From Lysobacteraceae bacterium UBA6001 (GTDB lineage: Bacteria; Pseudomonadota; Gammaproteobacteria; Xanthomonadales; Xanthomonadaceae), in assembly GCA_002429615.1 (NCBI GenBank), contig DJAN01000189.1:1-15578 (forward strand): a stretch of DNA of 15,578 nt, given 5' to 3'. Every line of letters starts with the position of its first letter. Positions within the stretch are counted from its first letter, which is position 1. This document shows positions 14,695 through 15,578 of this stretch, one piece after another. The notes under the pieces were generated by a model. The model had not been told where the DNA came from and did no database searches. It worked only from the letters and a program-made list of their open reading frames with translations. The position numbers and the translations under genes are program-made.

Positions 14695-15324
14695 ATGAAC
14701 GAGGCCCACCTGTTCGTCATCGGTATCCTGCTGGCCTGGTTGGCCGGCATCCGGGTGTATCTGACCGTGTTCGGTATCGGGCTGGCGGGCGCGCTGGGCT
14801 GGGTCGAGCTGCCGCCGGCGCTGCAGCCCACCGAGTCCTGGTGGGTCCTGGGGACCTCCGGCGCGCTGGCGGTGGCGGAGTTCTTCGCCGACAAGATTCC
14901 CGGTGTCGATTCGGTCTGGGACCTGCTGCAGACGCTGGCGCGGGTGCCGGCTGGTGCCTTCCTGGCCGCCGCCACGCTTTCGCCGGACGGACAGCTTGGC
15001 ACCGGCGCGCTGGTGGCCGGCGCGGGCGTGGCACTGACGAGCCATGTGCTGAAGGCCGGCTCGCGGGCGCTGCTCAACACTTCGCCCGAGCCGGCCAGCA
15101 ACTGGGTAGCCTCCATCGCCGAGGACACGGTGGTCACCGCAACCCTGGCCCTGGCGCTGGCCCATCCGTGGCTGGCGCTGCTGGTGGTGGTCGGGGCCAG
15201 CCTGCTGGGGGCGCTGCTGGTGTGGTGGGTCTGGCGGACCCTGTGGCGGGGAATGAAGCGCCTGGTCGCACCGCTGCGGCCGGGCAGTGAGGGCGGCGGA
15301 TGGGAGCAGTCCCCGTTGCCGTGA
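14695..15324 (+). CDS. DUF4126 integral membrane protein
   Basis: Encodes 209 residues. The first segment (LFVIGILLAWLAGIRVYLTVFGIGLAGALG in overlapping runs, about 6-33), the ADKIPGVDSVWDLLQTLARVPAG motif around 65-87 and the central GAGVALTSHVLKAGSRALLNTSPEP segment are the pattern of DUF4126. The family comprises small membrane proteins with about five or six helices and unknown function. The last about 25 residues are basic and Gly-rich, probably cytoplasmic. GGAG at 14682-14685 lies nine bases before ATG 14695. The gene is divergent from the bactofilin operon, and the next gene starts 40 bases after its stop on the same strand, so the two may be co-transcribed. Confidence 0.87.
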   Translation: MNEAHLFVIGILLAWLAGIRVYLTVFGIGLAGALGWVELPPALQPTESWWVLGTSGALAVAEFFADKIPGVDSVWDLLQTLARVPAGAFLAAATLSPDGQLGTGALVAGAGVALTSHVLKAGSRALLNTSPEPASNWVASIAEDTVVTATLALALAHPWLALLVVVGASLLGALLVWWVWRTLWRGMKRLVAPLRPGSEGGGWEQSPLP

Positions 15325-15364
15325 AGTTCATCGCATAATCAAGGGCGCTGACAGGGGAACCTCC

Positions 15365-15564
15365 ATGGTCGCTCGACAACCGGCATCCAACGCCCGCGAC
15401 GACGCGCGCGGTCGCGCCCGCGGCGTGCGCGCCGAAACGCCGCCCACCGACTATTGGCGTCGCTGGGACGATATCTCCGAACAGATCGGCGGCATGCGCC
15501 CGCAGTTCGAGGAACGCATGGCGACGCCGGCGCCCGCGGCCGCGGCGCCTCCCGCCCCTGCCGC
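15365..15564 (+). CDS. Unrecognised Ala/Pro/Arg-rich protein, N-terminal part (cut by contig end)
   Basis: The frame starts at ATG 15365 behind AGGGGAA (15353-15359), a good ribosome binding site, and runs open to the end of the genuine sequence. About 66 residues are visible. The first 30 are basic and low in complexity. Next comes TDYWRRWDDISEQIGGMRPQFEERM, here split as TDYWRRWDDISEQ plus IGGMRPQFEERM, an amphipathic segment, and then an Ala/Pro-rich linker. There is no signal peptide or membrane helix. I do not recognise the family. The visible part could be the N-terminal tail of a larger enzyme or an envelope-associated protein. Translation beyond 15564 would read adapter and must be ignored. 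Confidence 0.55.
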
Positions 15565-15578
15565 AGATCGGAAGAGCG
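15565..15578 (+). other. Illumina sequencing adapter remnant
   Basis: The last 14 bases, AGATCGGAAGAGCG, match exactly the start of the Illumina paired-end/TruSeq adapter (the form continuing with G or T after the final G). A chance match at the very end of the sequence is very unlikely. It is a technical artefact, not part of the genome. Confidence 0.95.

Overview
The window looks like an ordinary chromosomal stretch of a GC-rich gammaproteobacterium of the Xanthomonadaceae/Lysobacteraceae (Xanthomonas, Stenotrophomonas, Pseudoxanthomonas, Lysobacter type). The call rests on four things: very high GC at third codon positions, an ErpA that resembles the 128-residue xanthomonad form as I remember it, the order DUF3426 protein - fis - purH - purD, and a palindromic repeat of the type scattered through this family's intergenic regions. 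The genus cannot be fixed from the sequence alone. The last 14 bases are an exact Illumina adapter prefix, so the window very probably ends at the edge of a draft contig.

Layout. At 1-4345 (+) lie the tail of a membrane-anchored DUF3426 protein, the nucleoid protein Fis, and the purine genes purH and purD with a GNAT acetyltransferase gene between them. A strong 24-bp stem-loop repeat closes that block at 4367-4422. At 4489-6705 (+) is a YccS/FUSC-type membrane protein, convergent with an MFS transporter gene at 6712-7890 (-). Divergent from the latter, at 8044-9936 (+), is a fusion of an LplT-like transporter with a PlsC-type acyltransferase. At 10153-10898 (+) a CD225/dispanin-like two-helix protein is translationally coupled to a DUF2752 protein. 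The block 10909-14551 is on the minus strand. In transcription order it encodes a DUF6776-type membrane/coiled-coil protein, a bactofilin, ErpA (followed by a good intrinsic terminator), NADH/NAD-RNA pyrophosphatase NudC, and AmpE. At 14695-15324 (+) is a DUF4126 membrane protein, followed by the start of an unrecognised Ala/Pro-rich protein that runs into the adapter.

How it fits together. The gene set is mostly housekeeping: purine synthesis, growth-phase chromosome organisation, Fe-S cluster delivery, NAD metabolism, lysophospholipid recycling and envelope or cell-shape functions. I see no tRNA, rRNA, CRISPR array, insertion sequence, phage gene or recognisable defence system, and no compositional sign of an island.

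No clearly new system stands out. The points most worth a second look are the transporter-acyltransferase fusion without an acyl-ACP synthetase domain, the coupled CD225-DUF2752 pair behind a 216-base leader, the bactofilin paired with a coiled-coil membrane protein instead of the usual M23 peptidase, the altered Nudix and QPWPFP motifs in NudC, and the adapter at the end.
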